A stretch of 64,000 bases of DNA. Source: Rhodospirillales bacterium. GTDB lineage: Bacteria > Pseudomonadota > Alphaproteobacteria > Rhodospirillales > Defluviicoccaceae. Each line of letters begins with the position of its first letter. Positions within the stretch are counted from its first letter, which is position 1. The position numbers and the translations under genes are program-made. Of the stretch, positions 8,333 through 17,883 are shown piece by piece. The stretch covers positions 372,001 to 436,000 of the forward strand of contig JADJXQ010000002.1 in NCBI GenBank assembly GCA_016710335.1. Direction: 5' to 3'. Under the pieces are notes generated by a model, which was given only the letters and a program-made list of their open reading frames with translations, ran no database searches and was not told where the DNA came from.

Positions 8333-8596
8333 TCAGTGCAGCGTTTGCAGCGAGCGGGTGAACTGAAACGACGATGGCCGGACGGGCGCCGAAGCAGCGA
8401 CTGAGACGGAGTGCACCCGGCCATCGAGATTCTTCTGCCAGAATTTGAGGAAACGGCGTAGAACGGGGAAGTCCGGGGCCAAGTCGAAATCCTGCCAGAT
8501 GTAGTTCTGGAGCAGTTCCGGGTAATCGGGCAGATGATAGGTTATCTCCGCAGTGGTCAGCTGGTACGGCAGAAGCGGCCTTTCGATTGAAAGCAT
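8333..8596 (-). CDS. usg: Usg-family small protein
   Basis: An 87-residue protein matching the alphaproteobacterial Usg family: LTTAEITYHLPDYPELLQNY, then IWQDFDLAPDFPVLRRFLKF, WQKNLDGRVHSVSVA and a C-terminal beta region. The family is widely conserved, soluble and without a firm biochemical function; it is often named for a position next to trp genes, which is not the case here. It is convergent with rpoH and divergent from the SAM-adenosyltransferase gene. Recognition rests on the dense family motif across its whole length. Confidence 0.8.
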   Translation of the reverse strand: MLSIERPLLPYQLTTAEITYHLPDYPELLQNYIWQDFDLAPDFPVLRRFLKFWQKNLDGRVHSVSVAASAPVRPSSFQFTRSLQTLH

Positions 8597-8766
8597 TTCT
8601 GGTGCGCCTCACGGTGTTGGACCAGGATCATCATGAATGCTGCCGGTGTTTTTCGGCGCACTCAATTGAAAACACGTTCCAGTCGGCATTTTGTCAGCAC
8701 CACCATTCGGCTGCTAACAGCCCTTGTGTTCCTTTGGCGACCCCAGGCGCTCGTGACACTGCCCCG

Positions 8767-9516
8767 ATGATCGTGCTGTTCACCGACTTCGGGATGACGG
8801 GACCGTACCTCGGCCAAATGAAAGCCGTGTTGCGGCGCGGCGCGCCGGAGGTCGACATCATCGACCTCTTCGCCGACGCTCCTGCTCATGATCCCAAGGC
8901 CGCTGCCTACCTGTTGCCGGCGTACGTGACGGAGTTTCCGCCGGGCACCGTGTTCCTCTGCGTCGTGGACCCCGGCGTCGGCGGGGCGCGCCGGCCGGTG
9001 GTGGTGAACGCCGACGATCGCTGGTTCGTCGGCCCCGACAACGGCTTGTTCGAACTCGTGATGCGACGGGCCAACAGCAAGGCCAGATGTTGGACCATCA
9101 CGTGGCGCCCGGAGCGAATATCTGCGTCGTTTCACGGCCGCGATCTGTTCGCGCCGGTGGCGGCCCGACTCGCCCGCGATCCTGCCCCCGTGGGTGAGGA
9201 ACTGCATGCTGCTTGCGTCCGCCGCGACCATTGGCCGGACGACCTTGCGAGCATTATCTACATAGATGTATTCGGCAACGTCATGACCGGGTTCCGCTTC
9301 TCATCGCTGGCCACCACGGCGGCGGTGACGATTGCGGGGCAGCGGTTGTCGTACGCTGAGGTGTTCGAAAGGGTACCGGTCGGGGACATGTTTTGGTATG
9401 GCAACGCGAATGGACTTGTCGAACTGGCGGCGAACCGGGCGCGGGCCTCGGATCGGCTCGGGGTCAAGATCGGCGATGCTGTCGTCATCGAGAGCGGGGC
9501 GACAATTAGACATTGA
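8767..9516 (+). CDS. SAM-hydroxide adenosyltransferase family protein (DUF62)
   Basis: 249 residues beginning MIVLFTDFGMTGPYLGQMKA, the hallmark start of the DUF62 / fluorinase-like fold. The VVDPGVGG motif (about 74-81) and PDNGLFELV (about 99-107) form the SAM pocket, and the C-terminal beta domain contains IYIDVFGNVMTGF. Characterised members hydrolyse S-adenosylmethionine to adenosine and methionine using an activated water. The true start is ATG 8767; the frame is open upstream, but that part has no family similarity. It is followed 43 nt later by an MBL-fold hydrolase. Confidence 0.88.
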   Translation: MIVLFTDFGMTGPYLGQMKAVLRRGAPEVDIIDLFADAPAHDPKAAAYLLPAYVTEFPPGTVFLCVVDPGVGGARRPVVVNADDRWFVGPDNGLFELVMRRANSKARCWTITWRPERISASFHGRDLFAPVAARLARDPAPVGEELHAACVRRDHWPDDLASIIYIDVFGNVMTGFRFSSLATTAAVTIAGQRLSYAEVFERVPVGDMFWYGNANGLVELAANRARASDRLGVKIGDAVVIESGATIRH

Positions 9517-9559
9517 GACGTGACAGGCGTTGCACGAGAGTGCGCGGTGAGCGGGGGCG

Positions 9560-10384
9560 ATGCTTTCTATTCGGTTCTGGGGCGTACGGGGAAGCATTGC
9601 CTGCCCCTCACCCCACCACATCAGGTTCGGCGGCAACACGAGTTGCGTAGAAGTCGCGGCCGGGGATCACTGCTTCATTCTCGACGCCGGCACCGGCATT
9701 CGTGAGCTCGGCAAGGTGTTTCAGGAGAATGACGTCCGCAACGTCCACCTGCTGTTGACGCACACGCACTGGGACCACATCAACGGATTCCCGTTCTTCC
9801 GGCCTGCCTATGACGCCCACCGACGGGTGCGCGTCATGGCGGGGCACCTCTGCGAGCAGGGCGGCGTGCAGAACGCGCTGGCCGTGCAGATGCACGACCC
9901 GATGTTTCCCGTGCCCCTGGATGCCATGAAGGCCATCGTCGATTTCGAGGACTTCGAGGCCGGAGATCACTTTCACCTGTTTCCCGACGTGGTCGTGCGC
10001 ACCGCGCCGCTTCATCACCCCAATGGCGCGACCGGCTATCGCATCGAGCACGCCGGCAAGTCGGTCTGCTACGTCACCGATACCGAGCACGTGCCGGGGA
10101 AACCGGACCAGAGCGTGCTTGGCCTCATCGACGGCGCCGACGCGGTCATCTACGACAGCACCTATACCGAGGCCGAGTTCGCCGATCACATCGGGTGGGG
10201 CCATTCGACTTGGAATGAGGGCCTCCGCCTGTGCAGGATGGCGGGCGCCAAAAAGCTCGTCGTGTTCCATCACGAACCGGATCACAACGACGTCTTCATG
10301 CAGAATCTCGAAGACGAGGTCGGGCGGCAGAATGCAAATATCGTCGTCGCCCGAGAGGGGATGGTTCTCCGCCTGAAGTCCTGA
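9560..10384 (+). CDS. MBL-fold metallo-hydrolase
   Basis: 274 residues with a metallo-beta-lactamase fold. The first metal-site motif is HTHWDH (about 73-78), a variant of HxHxDH. Later ligands are likely HHPNGATGYR, the Asp in CYVTDTEH and the His in VVFHHEPDHND. The N-terminus (LSIRFWGVRGSIACP) matches the subgroup close to PhnP-like phosphodiesterases. The substrate is unknown. A ribosome site (GGGGGCG) precedes the ATG. It forms a likely operon with the DUF62 gene upstream and the quinone oxidoreductase 22 nt downstream. Confidence 0.85.
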   Translation: MLSIRFWGVRGSIACPSPHHIRFGGNTSCVEVAAGDHCFILDAGTGIRELGKVFQENDVRNVHLLLTHTHWDHINGFPFFRPAYDAHRRVRVMAGHLCEQGGVQNALAVQMHDPMFPVPLDAMKAIVDFEDFEAGDHFHLFPDVVVRTAPLHHPNGATGYRIEHAGKSVCYVTDTEHVPGKPDQSVLGLIDGADAVIYDSTYTEAEFADHIGWGHSTWNEGLRLCRMAGAKKLVVFHHEPDHNDVFMQNLEDEVGRQNANIVVAREGMVLRLKS

Positions 10385-10406
10385 ACGCCCGGAGGGAGTG
10401 CAGCCA

Positions 10407-11384
10407 GTGCGTGCCGTCGTGTGCAAGGCGTGGGGAGAGCCGAAAGACCTCGTCGTGGAAGAGGCGCCGCCGCCGCCGATGGTCGCAGACGGCGTGCGCA
10501 TCGCAGTCCGCGCTGCCGGCCTCAACTTCGGCGACACCCTGATCATCGCCGGCAAGTACCAGACCAAGCCGCCGCTGCCCTTCATCCCGGGGTTCGAAGT
10601 GGCGGGCGAGGTTGTCTCATGTGCGGATGGGGTCGATGCGTTCCGGCCCGGCGACCGGGTGCTGGCCATCGTCGATCACGGCGGCTTCGCGGAGGAAGTG
10701 GTGGCGTCCGCCAAAGACGTGTTTCCCCTGCCCGAGAGCGTTTCGGAAGTGGACGCAGCCGGCTTCGCCGTCGCCTACGGCACGTCGCATCTTGGACTCC
10801 GCTACAAGGCCGCGTTGCGGCCGGAGGAAACCGTGCTGGTGCACGGAGCCGCCGGCGGCGTCGGCCTCACCGCGGTCGAAATCGCCAAGGCTCTGGGCGC
10901 CCGGGTGCTCGCCACCGCGGGCGGGGCGGAGAAGCTGAAGGTCGCGGAGCGCTACGGCGCCGACGCCCTGATCGATTATCGCCGCGAGGACATCCGCGAG
11001 CGCGTGCTGGAACTGACCGCGGGACAAGGCGTCGACGTGGTCTATGACCCGGTTGGCGGCACTGCCTTCGAGGCGTCGCTCCGCTGCACGCGCCCCGGCG
11101 GGCGCATCCTCGTTGTCGGCTTCGCCAGCGGCGCCGTCCCTCAGATCCCGGCCAACATCCTGCTCGTCAAGAATTTCACCGTCTACGGCTACGTGTGGGG
11201 AACCTACCGGACCCTGGATCCGGCCGCCTTCGCGGAATCGATGCGGGAACTTCTGGCGTGGGTCGGCGAGGGCAAGCTGCGCCCCCACGTCTCCCGGACC
11301 TACCCCCTCGCCGAAGCCGCCGCGGCGCTGGAGGCGCTGCGCACCCGCCGCTCCACCGGCAAGCTGGTGCTGACGGTCGCGTAA
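10407..11384 (+). CDS. Zinc-free NADPH:quinone oxidoreductase (medium-chain reductase family)
   Basis: 325 residues. The N-terminal GroES-like domain includes AAGLNFGDTLIIAGKYQ and PFIPGFEVAGEV. The Rossmann domain has the nucleotide motif VLVHGAAGGVGLTAVEIAKALGA split over about 140-160. The catalytic zinc cysteines of alcohol dehydrogenases are missing, as in quinone oxidoreductases. It reduces quinones or related enones with NADPH in the cytosol. The GTG at 10407 is preferred: GGAGGG lies 10 nt upstream and the protein then starts MRAVV. GTG 10398 is too close to that site. The gene is convergent with addA. Confidence 0.88.
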   Translation: MRAVVCKAWGEPKDLVVEEAPPPPMVADGVRIAVRAAGLNFGDTLIIAGKYQTKPPLPFIPGFEVAGEVVSCADGVDAFRPGDRVLAIVDHGGFAEEVVASAKDVFPLPESVSEVDAAGFAVAYGTSHLGLRYKAALRPEETVLVHGAAGGVGLTAVEIAKALGARVLATAGGAEKLKVAERYGADALIDYRREDIRERVLELTAGQGVDVVYDPVGGTAFEASLRCTRPGGRILVVGFASGAVPQIPANILLVKNFTVYGYVWGTYRTLDPAAFAESMRELLAWVGEGKLRPHVSRTYPLAEAAAALEALRTRRSTGKLVLTVA

Positions 11385-11399
11385 GGCTTGCTTCAGCGG

Positions 11400-14300
11400 C
11401 TACGGCGCGAAGGGGTCGAGGAGCGCGTCCGAGAGCGTCATGGCGCGGGGGCCGTCGGTCCACAACAGCACGCAGCGCACCGGCCGGTCGGGGTAGATGG
11501 CTTGGAGCGCCGCTCGATACGCTGCCATCTGGCGGAGATACGCGCGTGAGACCTTGGCGGGGTCGCGCGGCGGGGGCCGGTTGGTCTTGTAATCGAGGAC
11601 GGTGACGCGCTCCGGCTCGACCACGAGGCGGTCCACCTGCCCCGAAATGACCCGGCCATTGATGGTGCCGGTGATCGGCACTTCGGCTTGACTGCCCGGG
11701 CCGAACACCGCCGCCAGTTCCGGATCGCCGATTACCGCCAGCACCTCGCGGGCGATCTCGTCCTGCTGCGCCGCGCTCAGCCGATGCACCGGGCGCGCCA
11801 GCCAGCGCCGCGCAGCAGCCTCGCGGTCGCCGGCGGAGAGGTCAGGCAGGCTTTGCAGCAGGCGGTGGCTGACGCGGCCGCGGCGGAAGCGGCTGCCGAA
11901 GTCAGGCCCCAGCGGCGACAGCACCGGCGGATCCTCGTCCTCCGGGCGGGACGGCGCCAGCGGGCGCGGGGGCTCCGGCTCCGCCGGCGGCGGCCGGTCC
12001 GCCCAGGGCGGAAGCGGCGGCATAGCGCCTGGAGCCGGCATTTCCTTGCGCTCTGGTGAACGCTCCTGTGGGCACGAAAGGCGGAGCGGCGTCGCCTCGT
12101 CGCTCTCTTCCGCGGCGGCGAGAAACGGATCCTCTACCTGCTCGACGCCGAGTTCGGCGGCACGCGCCTCGATGCCGGCGCGGATCAGCCGGTACCAGCA
12201 GTCCTCGCCGCCGCCCTTGGGCCCACGCCAGCCGCAGACGATCAGGCGGTCCCGGGCACGCGTCATCGCCACATACAGGAGCCGCCGATATTCCTGGGCC
12301 TGGCGTCGCTTTTCCGCATCCTGGGCGCGGCTGGCGGCGGTCTCGCAATCGTGCTTGCGCGGCGGCCAAAGCAGCAGCTCCCCTCCCCGCGCTTCCGACC
12401 AGGTCAGCCTCGGCGACTTTCCCGGCACCTGCATGGTGTCGGTCATGAACACGATCGGCGCCTGCAGGCCCTTGGCGCCGTGCACCGTCATGACGCGGAC
12501 CGTGTCGCGGTCGCCCTGCTCGGAATCGCGCTTGATCTCGACGCCGGTGGTCTGCAGCCAGTGCAGGAACCCCTGCAGCGACGGCGCGTGGCTGCGTTCA
12601 AAGGCCAGGGCGAGGTTGAGAAACTCCGAGATCGGATCCTCGGCATCGGGGCCGAGGCGGGCGAGCAGCCGGCGCCGGCCCCCGAGAGGACCAAGCACGC
12701 GGGTATAGAACTCGAACGGCGGCACCTGATCGGCGAGCGCCATGTAGGCGTGGAGTCTCCCGACGGCGTCGACGAGCACCGCATCGTCGGCGGCGCGGGC
12801 GCGGAGCGTGTGCCACAGGCTTCCGACGCGGCCGTGGGCGAGATGGAACAGTGCATCCTCGTCGAGGCCGATCAGCGGGCTCTTGAGGACGGTGGCGAGG
12901 GTCAGGTCGTCGGTCGGCAACAGCACGAACTGGCCGAGGACGGTCAGGTCCATCACCGCCATCTGCTCGGTGATCAGCATGCGGTCGATGCCGGCGACGG
13001 GCACGTGCTGTTCTTTCAACTGCCGGATCAATTCCTCGACGAACAAGCCGCGGCGGCGGACCAGCACCATGATGTCGCCGGGGCGGATCGGCCGGTCCGC
13101 CGACTCCAAGGCCTCGCCGCTCACCATTGCCTTGATGCGTTTTGCGACCAGCCGCGCGAGCCGCAGTTCAGGCGAGTCGCCGGCCGAGCGTTCCACCGGC
13201 GGCCGCCACGGCATCGGTTCGTCCTGGTCGCGCGGGAGGATCGGCGGCCAGATCTCTACAGAACCGCCGTCGAGTTGCCGCCACGCGCGGTGAACGATCA
13301 TGTCGCCATCGAGGGCGACGCCGTCGGCGGCCTCGGGCCGGGCGAACACCGCGTCAACGGCCGCCAGCACCGCGCGGGTCGATCGGAATGAAACCTCCAG
13401 GCTGATCGGACGCCACGGTCGCTTCGCCGCCTTGACGCGCTCGCCGAACCAGGTCCGGTTTTCCAGGAACGCGGCCGGATCGGCGCCCTGGAAGCTGAAA
13501 ATGGACTGCTTGACGTCGCCAACGGCGAACACGGTGCGGTTGTGCTGATATGTTGACGCCGCACCCTCGCCTGCGAAAAATTCCCCGGTCAGCGCCCGGA
13601 CGATGCGCCACTGATCGCGGCTGGTGTCCTGGGCCTCGTCGATCAGTAGATGATCGATGCCGCCGTCGAGCTTGAACATCACCCAGGACGCGCTGCCCTG
13701 GCGCTCCAGCAACCCGGCGGTGCAATGGATGAGGTCGTCGTAGTCGAGGAACGAACGCGCGTCCTTGAGGCGCCGGTATGCCGCCAGCAGCGCGTCGCCG
13801 ACCACCAGCATCGCGGCGGTGGCCTCGCGGGTGACAGCAGCGCGGCGGCGCATGACGACGGCCAGCAACCGTTCCGCCTCACTCTCCAGGATTTCGCAGG
13901 CACCCGGCGTGGCTGCGGCCGCCTTGTCGGTGATCAGGCATTTGCGCACCCGGGTCGGGAGCGTCGACGTCAGATAGGCGTCCACATAGCCGCTGAACTG
14001 CGCCGCGCGCTCGGCGGGCGCGAACGCCAACCAACCTGCGATAGCGGCGCCGCGCTTGCGATCGGTGGCACTGCCGGAGCCTGCAAGCCCGGAGGCCGCG
14101 ATGCGCAGCCCGAGGGCGTCGAAGGCGCGGTCCTCGCAGGCGTCCGCCACCACCGCCGCCGGTGTCTCGCCGGGCCGGAGGCCGAGGTGCTTGGCGAGCG
14201 CTGAGGCCGCCCCGGCGACCGAGCCGTAGGCGTCGAGCACGTGGCCGAGGCGGGTGCGCTCGGCGGCCAGAGCAGCGATGAGTTCCCTGAACTCCAACTC

Positions 14301-14873
14301 CTGCACATGGCCGGTGATGACGGCGAAGGCTTCGGCGAGATCGGCGCGATGGGCGGCGGTGGCCAGCACTTCCTCCATGGCAGCCGCCATCAATTCCTTC
14401 TGGTCGCGTTCGTCGAGCACCGTGAAGTGGGGGGAGATCCCGGCTTCCACCGGAAACCGCGCCAGCACCGACTGGCAGAACGCGTGGATGGTCTGGATGT
14501 TCATGCCGCCCGGCGCATCCAGGATGCGGGCGAACAGTTGCCGTGCCACGGTGCGCTGACGGTCGTCCGGCGTGCGGCCGAGAACGTCGCGCAGCCGGGT
14601 TTCCAGCTCGGAGGAGGATACCGTCGCCCAGGCGCCGAGAACCTCGGCAAGGCGGATGCTCATCTCCGCAGCTGCGGCCTTGGTGAAGGTGATGCAGAGG
14701 ATGCGGTGCGGCGGCGTACCGGCCAGCATCAGGTTCAGCACCCGGTCGGTCAGGATCTTGGTCTTGCCGGTGCCGGCCGAGGCGGCCACCCACACCGACG
14801 CTGTCGGGTCGGCGGCGCCCCGTTGCCGGCTGCCGGCGTCCTCTGGGTGCCGGCTTTGGGCAAGCGTGCTCAT
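11400..14873 (-). CDS. addA: Double-strand break repair helicase-nuclease AddA
   Basis: 1157 residues. A UvrD-type helicase with Walker A ASAGTGKT (about 31-38), Walker B LLIDEAQDTSRDQW, motif III FAVGDVKQSIFSFQGADP and motif VI LLYVAMTRARDRLIVCGW. The C-terminal RecB-type nuclease domain has the catalytic stretch VTVLDYKTNRPPP and the downstream QMAAYRAAL. With AddB it resects double-strand ends for RecA loading. It is the last gene of tsaE-amgK-murU-addB-addA and starts 6 nt after the addB stop. The trxA gene that often follows in alphaproteobacteria is absent here. Confidence 0.94.
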   Translation of the reverse strand: MSTLAQSRHPEDAGSRQRGAADPTASVWVAASAGTGKTKILTDRVLNLMLAGTPPHRILCITFTKAAAAEMSIRLAEVLGAWATVSSSELETRLRDVLGRTPDDRQRTVARQLFARILDAPGGMNIQTIHAFCQSVLARFPVEAGISPHFTVLDERDQKELMAAAMEEVLATAAHRADLAEAFAVITGHVQELEFRELIAALAAERTRLGHVLDAYGSVAGAASALAKHLGLRPGETPAAVVADACEDRAFDALGLRIAASGLAGSGSATDRKRGAAIAGWLAFAPAERAAQFSGYVDAYLTSTLPTRVRKCLITDKAAAATPGACEILESEAERLLAVVMRRRAAVTREATAAMLVVGDALLAAYRRLKDARSFLDYDDLIHCTAGLLERQGSASWVMFKLDGGIDHLLIDEAQDTSRDQWRIVRALTGEFFAGEGAASTYQHNRTVFAVGDVKQSIFSFQGADPAAFLENRTWFGERVKAAKRPWRPISLEVSFRSTRAVLAAVDAVFARPEAADGVALDGDMIVHRAWRQLDGGSVEIWPPILPRDQDEPMPWRPPVERSAGDSPELRLARLVAKRIKAMVSGEALESADRPIRPGDIMVLVRRRGLFVEELIRQLKEQHVPVAGIDRMLITEQMAVMDLTVLGQFVLLPTDDLTLATVLKSPLIGLDEDALFHLAHGRVGSLWHTLRARAADDAVLVDAVGRLHAYMALADQVPPFEFYTRVLGPLGGRRRLLARLGPDAEDPISEFLNLALAFERSHAPSLQGFLHWLQTTGVEIKRDSEQGDRDTVRVMTVHGAKGLQAPIVFMTDTMQVPGKSPRLTWSEARGGELLLWPPRKHDCETAASRAQDAEKRRQAQEYRRLLYVAMTRARDRLIVCGWRGPKGGGEDCWYRLIRAGIEARAAELGVEQVEDPFLAAAEESDEATPLRLSCPQERSPERKEMPAPGAMPPLPPWADRPPPAEPEPPRPLAPSRPEDEDPPVLSPLGPDFGSRFRRGRVSHRLLQSLPDLSAGDREAAARRWLARPVHRLSAAQQDEIAREVLAVIGDPELAAVFGPGSQAEVPITGTINGRVISGQVDRLVVEPERVTVLDYKTNRPPPRDPAKVSRAYLRQMAAYRAALQAIYPDRPVRCVLLWTDGPRAMTLSDALLDPFAP

Positions 14874-14879
14874 GCCCCC

Positions 14880-17873
14880 TCAGTCCCCTTCCTCGCGACC
14901 GCCCGCCGACCATTCCTTGACCCTCGCCAGGTGCTCGTAGTCGGAGAAGCGCGGCGCCGCCGACGGCCGCGGCCGAGCCGGGTAGGGCGTGTCGGCAACA
15001 TCGAAGCGGGCGACCAGGTTGACCAACCCCGCGAGGGCTTGCTCGGCGAGCATGTCCGCGTTCTTGACCGGCTTGATCGTGCCGCCTTCCGCGCCACCGC
15101 GTAGACGCCAATACTCGATGCCCGTGTCGGTCCCCGCCGGAACCCCGGGAAAGCCGCCGGCGCGGGCGATGGCGGCTTCCAGCGGCAGTTGCGGCGAGAA
15201 ACCAGCAGCGATGTCCTTGCCGCTCGGCAGTTGCCCGGTCTTGTAGTCGACGATGACGATCTGGCCATCGAGAATATCGACGCGGTCGGCCTTGGCGACG
15301 AGCGCGAACGGGCCTTCCGGTGCATCCACAACAAGTGAGCCCGACACCTCGGTCAGCGTCGAGCGGATGAACGCGCGGCGTTCCCGTTCCACTTCCAGGA
15401 ACCAGCGCGCCGTCTGCCGAAAGCGCGGCCACCAGAACGCCCGCACCGCGGCGTGCGGCGGCATGCTGCGCCACGCCTCCTCTCCGATCGCGGTCAGCCG
15501 CGCCTCGGCGTCCTCAGGCAGCGCCCCTGGCGTCGCCTCGATGAACCGCTGCAGCACCAGATGCATGAATGTGCCGAGATCGGCTGCGGTGGGATCCATG
15601 TCGATCGGCTGCAGCGCCTTCAGCGTCAGGATATGGCGCGCGTAGATGGCGTAGGGGTCGCGCATCCACGACTCGATCTGAGTGACGGACAGGCGCCGCG
15701 GCCGCGCCGAGACCGGCGGCGTCGGCGCCGGCGGCGCGATGGAGATCCAGGCGTCGCGGGTGTCCAGTCGCGCCTGCCAGTCGAGCCACGGCCCGCCGGC
15801 CGACAGCCGCCGTCCCGCATCGCCGTCGCCGACGATGTTCCGCAGGCGCGAGAGCCAACGACACTCCACGGTCGGCGCGCCCTCGATGCGGCGCGCCCGG
15901 GTGAGCCAGACCTCGGGCGCCGAGAACGCCTGTGTGAAGTCGTGCGCGGACAATCCGATGCGCCGCTCCGGCAGCGGCAGGCCGAACGCCTGCATCATCG
16001 GCCGGCTCATCCACGGGCTGGCGGCAGCGCGGGGTGGCCACGTCTCCTCGTTGAGGCCGCCGAGGATCATCACATCGGCCCGCTGCAGGCGCGCTTCCAG
16101 CGGGCCCCAGATGGACAGGCGCGGATGGCGGCCATAGCGCGGCCGCACCACCCGCCCGGCCATGAGGGAATCGAGCAGGGCGGGATAGTGCCGCGGCGCC
16201 AGCGGTTCGAAATCGTCCGCTGCGTCCGTGAGGTCGGCGACGAAGTCCGCCGAAGCCTCCCCGGCGTCGCCGGCCCACAATCGGTCGCGGCCCGGTTGCT
16301 GGTCGCTGGCGGCAACCGCCTCGGCGGCCGCCACATGAGCCTGCACGAGGTCCGCAAGGCTCGCTACCGGCCGTTCGACCATTTCAAGCAAGGGGTCGAG
16401 GACCGCGCCGAGGCGATCCACAAGCTGCACCAGATCGGCGCCGTGGTCGGCGACGGAGCGGCTGAGGCCGGTGATCCCCGCTTCCGGCCGCGGCCCGCGC
16501 AGGACGCGCTCTTCCAGGCGGCGGACGAGGGCGCGGAACGCCTGCGGCGGCAGGCTGCACGCAGCGAGCGGATGCTTGAGCGCCGCCAGCAGCGGCACCG
16601 GCGCCAGCGCCTCCCCGGCCATCCGCGCGATCAGGCGGAGATACGCGCCCTGCGGCGTCTCCGCCAGCGGCCGCCCGGCCGAGTCGTCGACTGCGATGCC
16701 CCATCGTTCCAGTTCCGCGGCGACCCGCCGCGCCAGCGCCCGGTCGGGGGTCACCAGCGCCGCCCGCCGCTCCTCATCCTCCAGCACGCTCCGCATCAAC
16801 AACGCGATCGCGCGCGCCTCCTCGTCCGGTCCCGGCGCGTCGAGGATGGAGACGCCGGCGACGGCGGCGTCGGCGATGGGCGGATCTCGGCGCCAGCCGT
16901 CGACCGTCGCCGCCGGCCTGAGGGCGCGGTTGATGAGGGACGCCCGCTCCGGCGCGGTCGCCGCTATTCCCGGCGCCGGCCACGGGACGACCTGGCGGCG
17001 GTCCACGTCGAGGCGGGCGAGGAGCCGGGCCATGCCGTACTGGGGGTGGGTCGGCTCCTCCGTCAGGGCGGCCCACGTCTCGTCGTCCGCATCCTGGTCC
17101 AGACCCGGAAGAACCACGGCGCCGTGCGGCAGTCGGCTGATCACCCCGATCAGATGCGCCGACGCGGGGATCGTGCCGGTGGAGCCGGCGGCGATCACCG
17201 GCGTCGACGGCGGGTCCGCGGTCCAGGCTTCGGCCTGCGCGTAGAGGAGCCGGTTGCGGCGCTCGGCGGCGTCGAGCCCACCTTCGGCGTCCAGCATCAT
17301 CGGCCACGCGTCGGTCACGATGGAGAGAAAGTCGAGGGTCATCTGCCAATGCTCGGCCAGAGCATCCGGCGCCAGATCACGCAAACCGGCGAAGTCCAAG
17401 CCTTCGATGCGCACGGCGTCGAGAAACCGGGCGAGCTCGGCGGCGAGCCGCGCCGCCTGGTCCGGCGATCTTCTGCCGCCCGGGATCGCGAGGATCAGCC
17501 GGGTAAGCAGCAGCAGCCGACGCAGATCCGGCACCGCCGGCGAAATCGCCATGTCCAGCGTACCGGCCTCGCCTCCCGCGTTCTCCCCTGCCCCGCTAAA
17601 CGCCAGTTCATCCTCGTCGACATCGCCGATCGGCGAAATGCGCGGCAGCAGCAACGGCCGCCCGCCGCCATGGCGAAGAAACGCCTCGGCGAGCGCGCGG
17701 CAAGCGCGGCGGTTGGGCAACAGGACCCGGACCCGGGTAAGCGCCGCCGCATCGTCGCCGACCCGGTGGCGGAGCCCCGCTGCCAAGGCATCGACAAACG
17801 GCATGCCGGCCGGGATGGTGAAGACGTTGGCGCCGCCGGTCATCCGCGCGCCGGGCATCCGCGCGCCGGTCAT
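14880..17873 (-). CDS. addB: Double-strand break repair protein AddB
   Basis: 997 residues, the partner subunit of AddA. The N-terminus (after MTGARMPGARMTGGANVF) gives the inactive helicase fold. The C-terminal nuclease domain carries IVIVDYKTGQLPSGKDI and PQLPLEAAI. The cysteine cluster that binds a 4Fe-4S centre in Bacillus AddB is not visible, as in other alphaproteobacterial AddB proteins. Several in-frame ATGs lie within a short repeat at the 5' end (17838-17873), so the exact start may be 17873, 17858 or 17843. murU ends 10 nt upstream. Confidence 0.92.
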   Translation of the reverse strand: MTGARMPGARMTGGANVFTIPAGMPFVDALAAGLRHRVGDDAAALTRVRVLLPNRRACRALAEAFLRHGGGRPLLLPRISPIGDVDEDELAFSGAGENAGGEAGTLDMAISPAVPDLRRLLLLTRLILAIPGGRRSPDQAARLAAELARFLDAVRIEGLDFAGLRDLAPDALAEHWQMTLDFLSIVTDAWPMMLDAEGGLDAAERRNRLLYAQAEAWTADPPSTPVIAAGSTGTIPASAHLIGVISRLPHGAVVLPGLDQDADDETWAALTEEPTHPQYGMARLLARLDVDRRQVVPWPAPGIAATAPERASLINRALRPAATVDGWRRDPPIADAAVAGVSILDAPGPDEEARAIALLMRSVLEDEERRAALVTPDRALARRVAAELERWGIAVDDSAGRPLAETPQGAYLRLIARMAGEALAPVPLLAALKHPLAACSLPPQAFRALVRRLEERVLRGPRPEAGITGLSRSVADHGADLVQLVDRLGAVLDPLLEMVERPVASLADLVQAHVAAAEAVAASDQQPGRDRLWAGDAGEASADFVADLTDAADDFEPLAPRHYPALLDSLMAGRVVRPRYGRHPRLSIWGPLEARLQRADVMILGGLNEETWPPRAAASPWMSRPMMQAFGLPLPERRIGLSAHDFTQAFSAPEVWLTRARRIEGAPTVECRWLSRLRNIVGDGDAGRRLSAGGPWLDWQARLDTRDAWISIAPPAPTPPVSARPRRLSVTQIESWMRDPYAIYARHILTLKALQPIDMDPTAADLGTFMHLVLQRFIEATPGALPEDAEARLTAIGEEAWRSMPPHAAVRAFWWPRFRQTARWFLEVERERRAFIRSTLTEVSGSLVVDAPEGPFALVAKADRVDILDGQIVIVDYKTGQLPSGKDIAAGFSPQLPLEAAIARAGGFPGVPAGTDTGIEYWRLRGGAEGGTIKPVKNADMLAEQALAGLVNLVARFDVADTPYPARPRPSAAPRFSDYEHLARVKEWSAGGREEGD

Positions 17874-17883
17874 CTGCGCCCGG

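Noticed and set aside
13879..15474. A 531-codon minus-strand frame across addA/addB
   Set aside because: Same strand as the real genes but out of frame, Arg/Gly-rich, no domains; addA and addB are continuous in their own frames.
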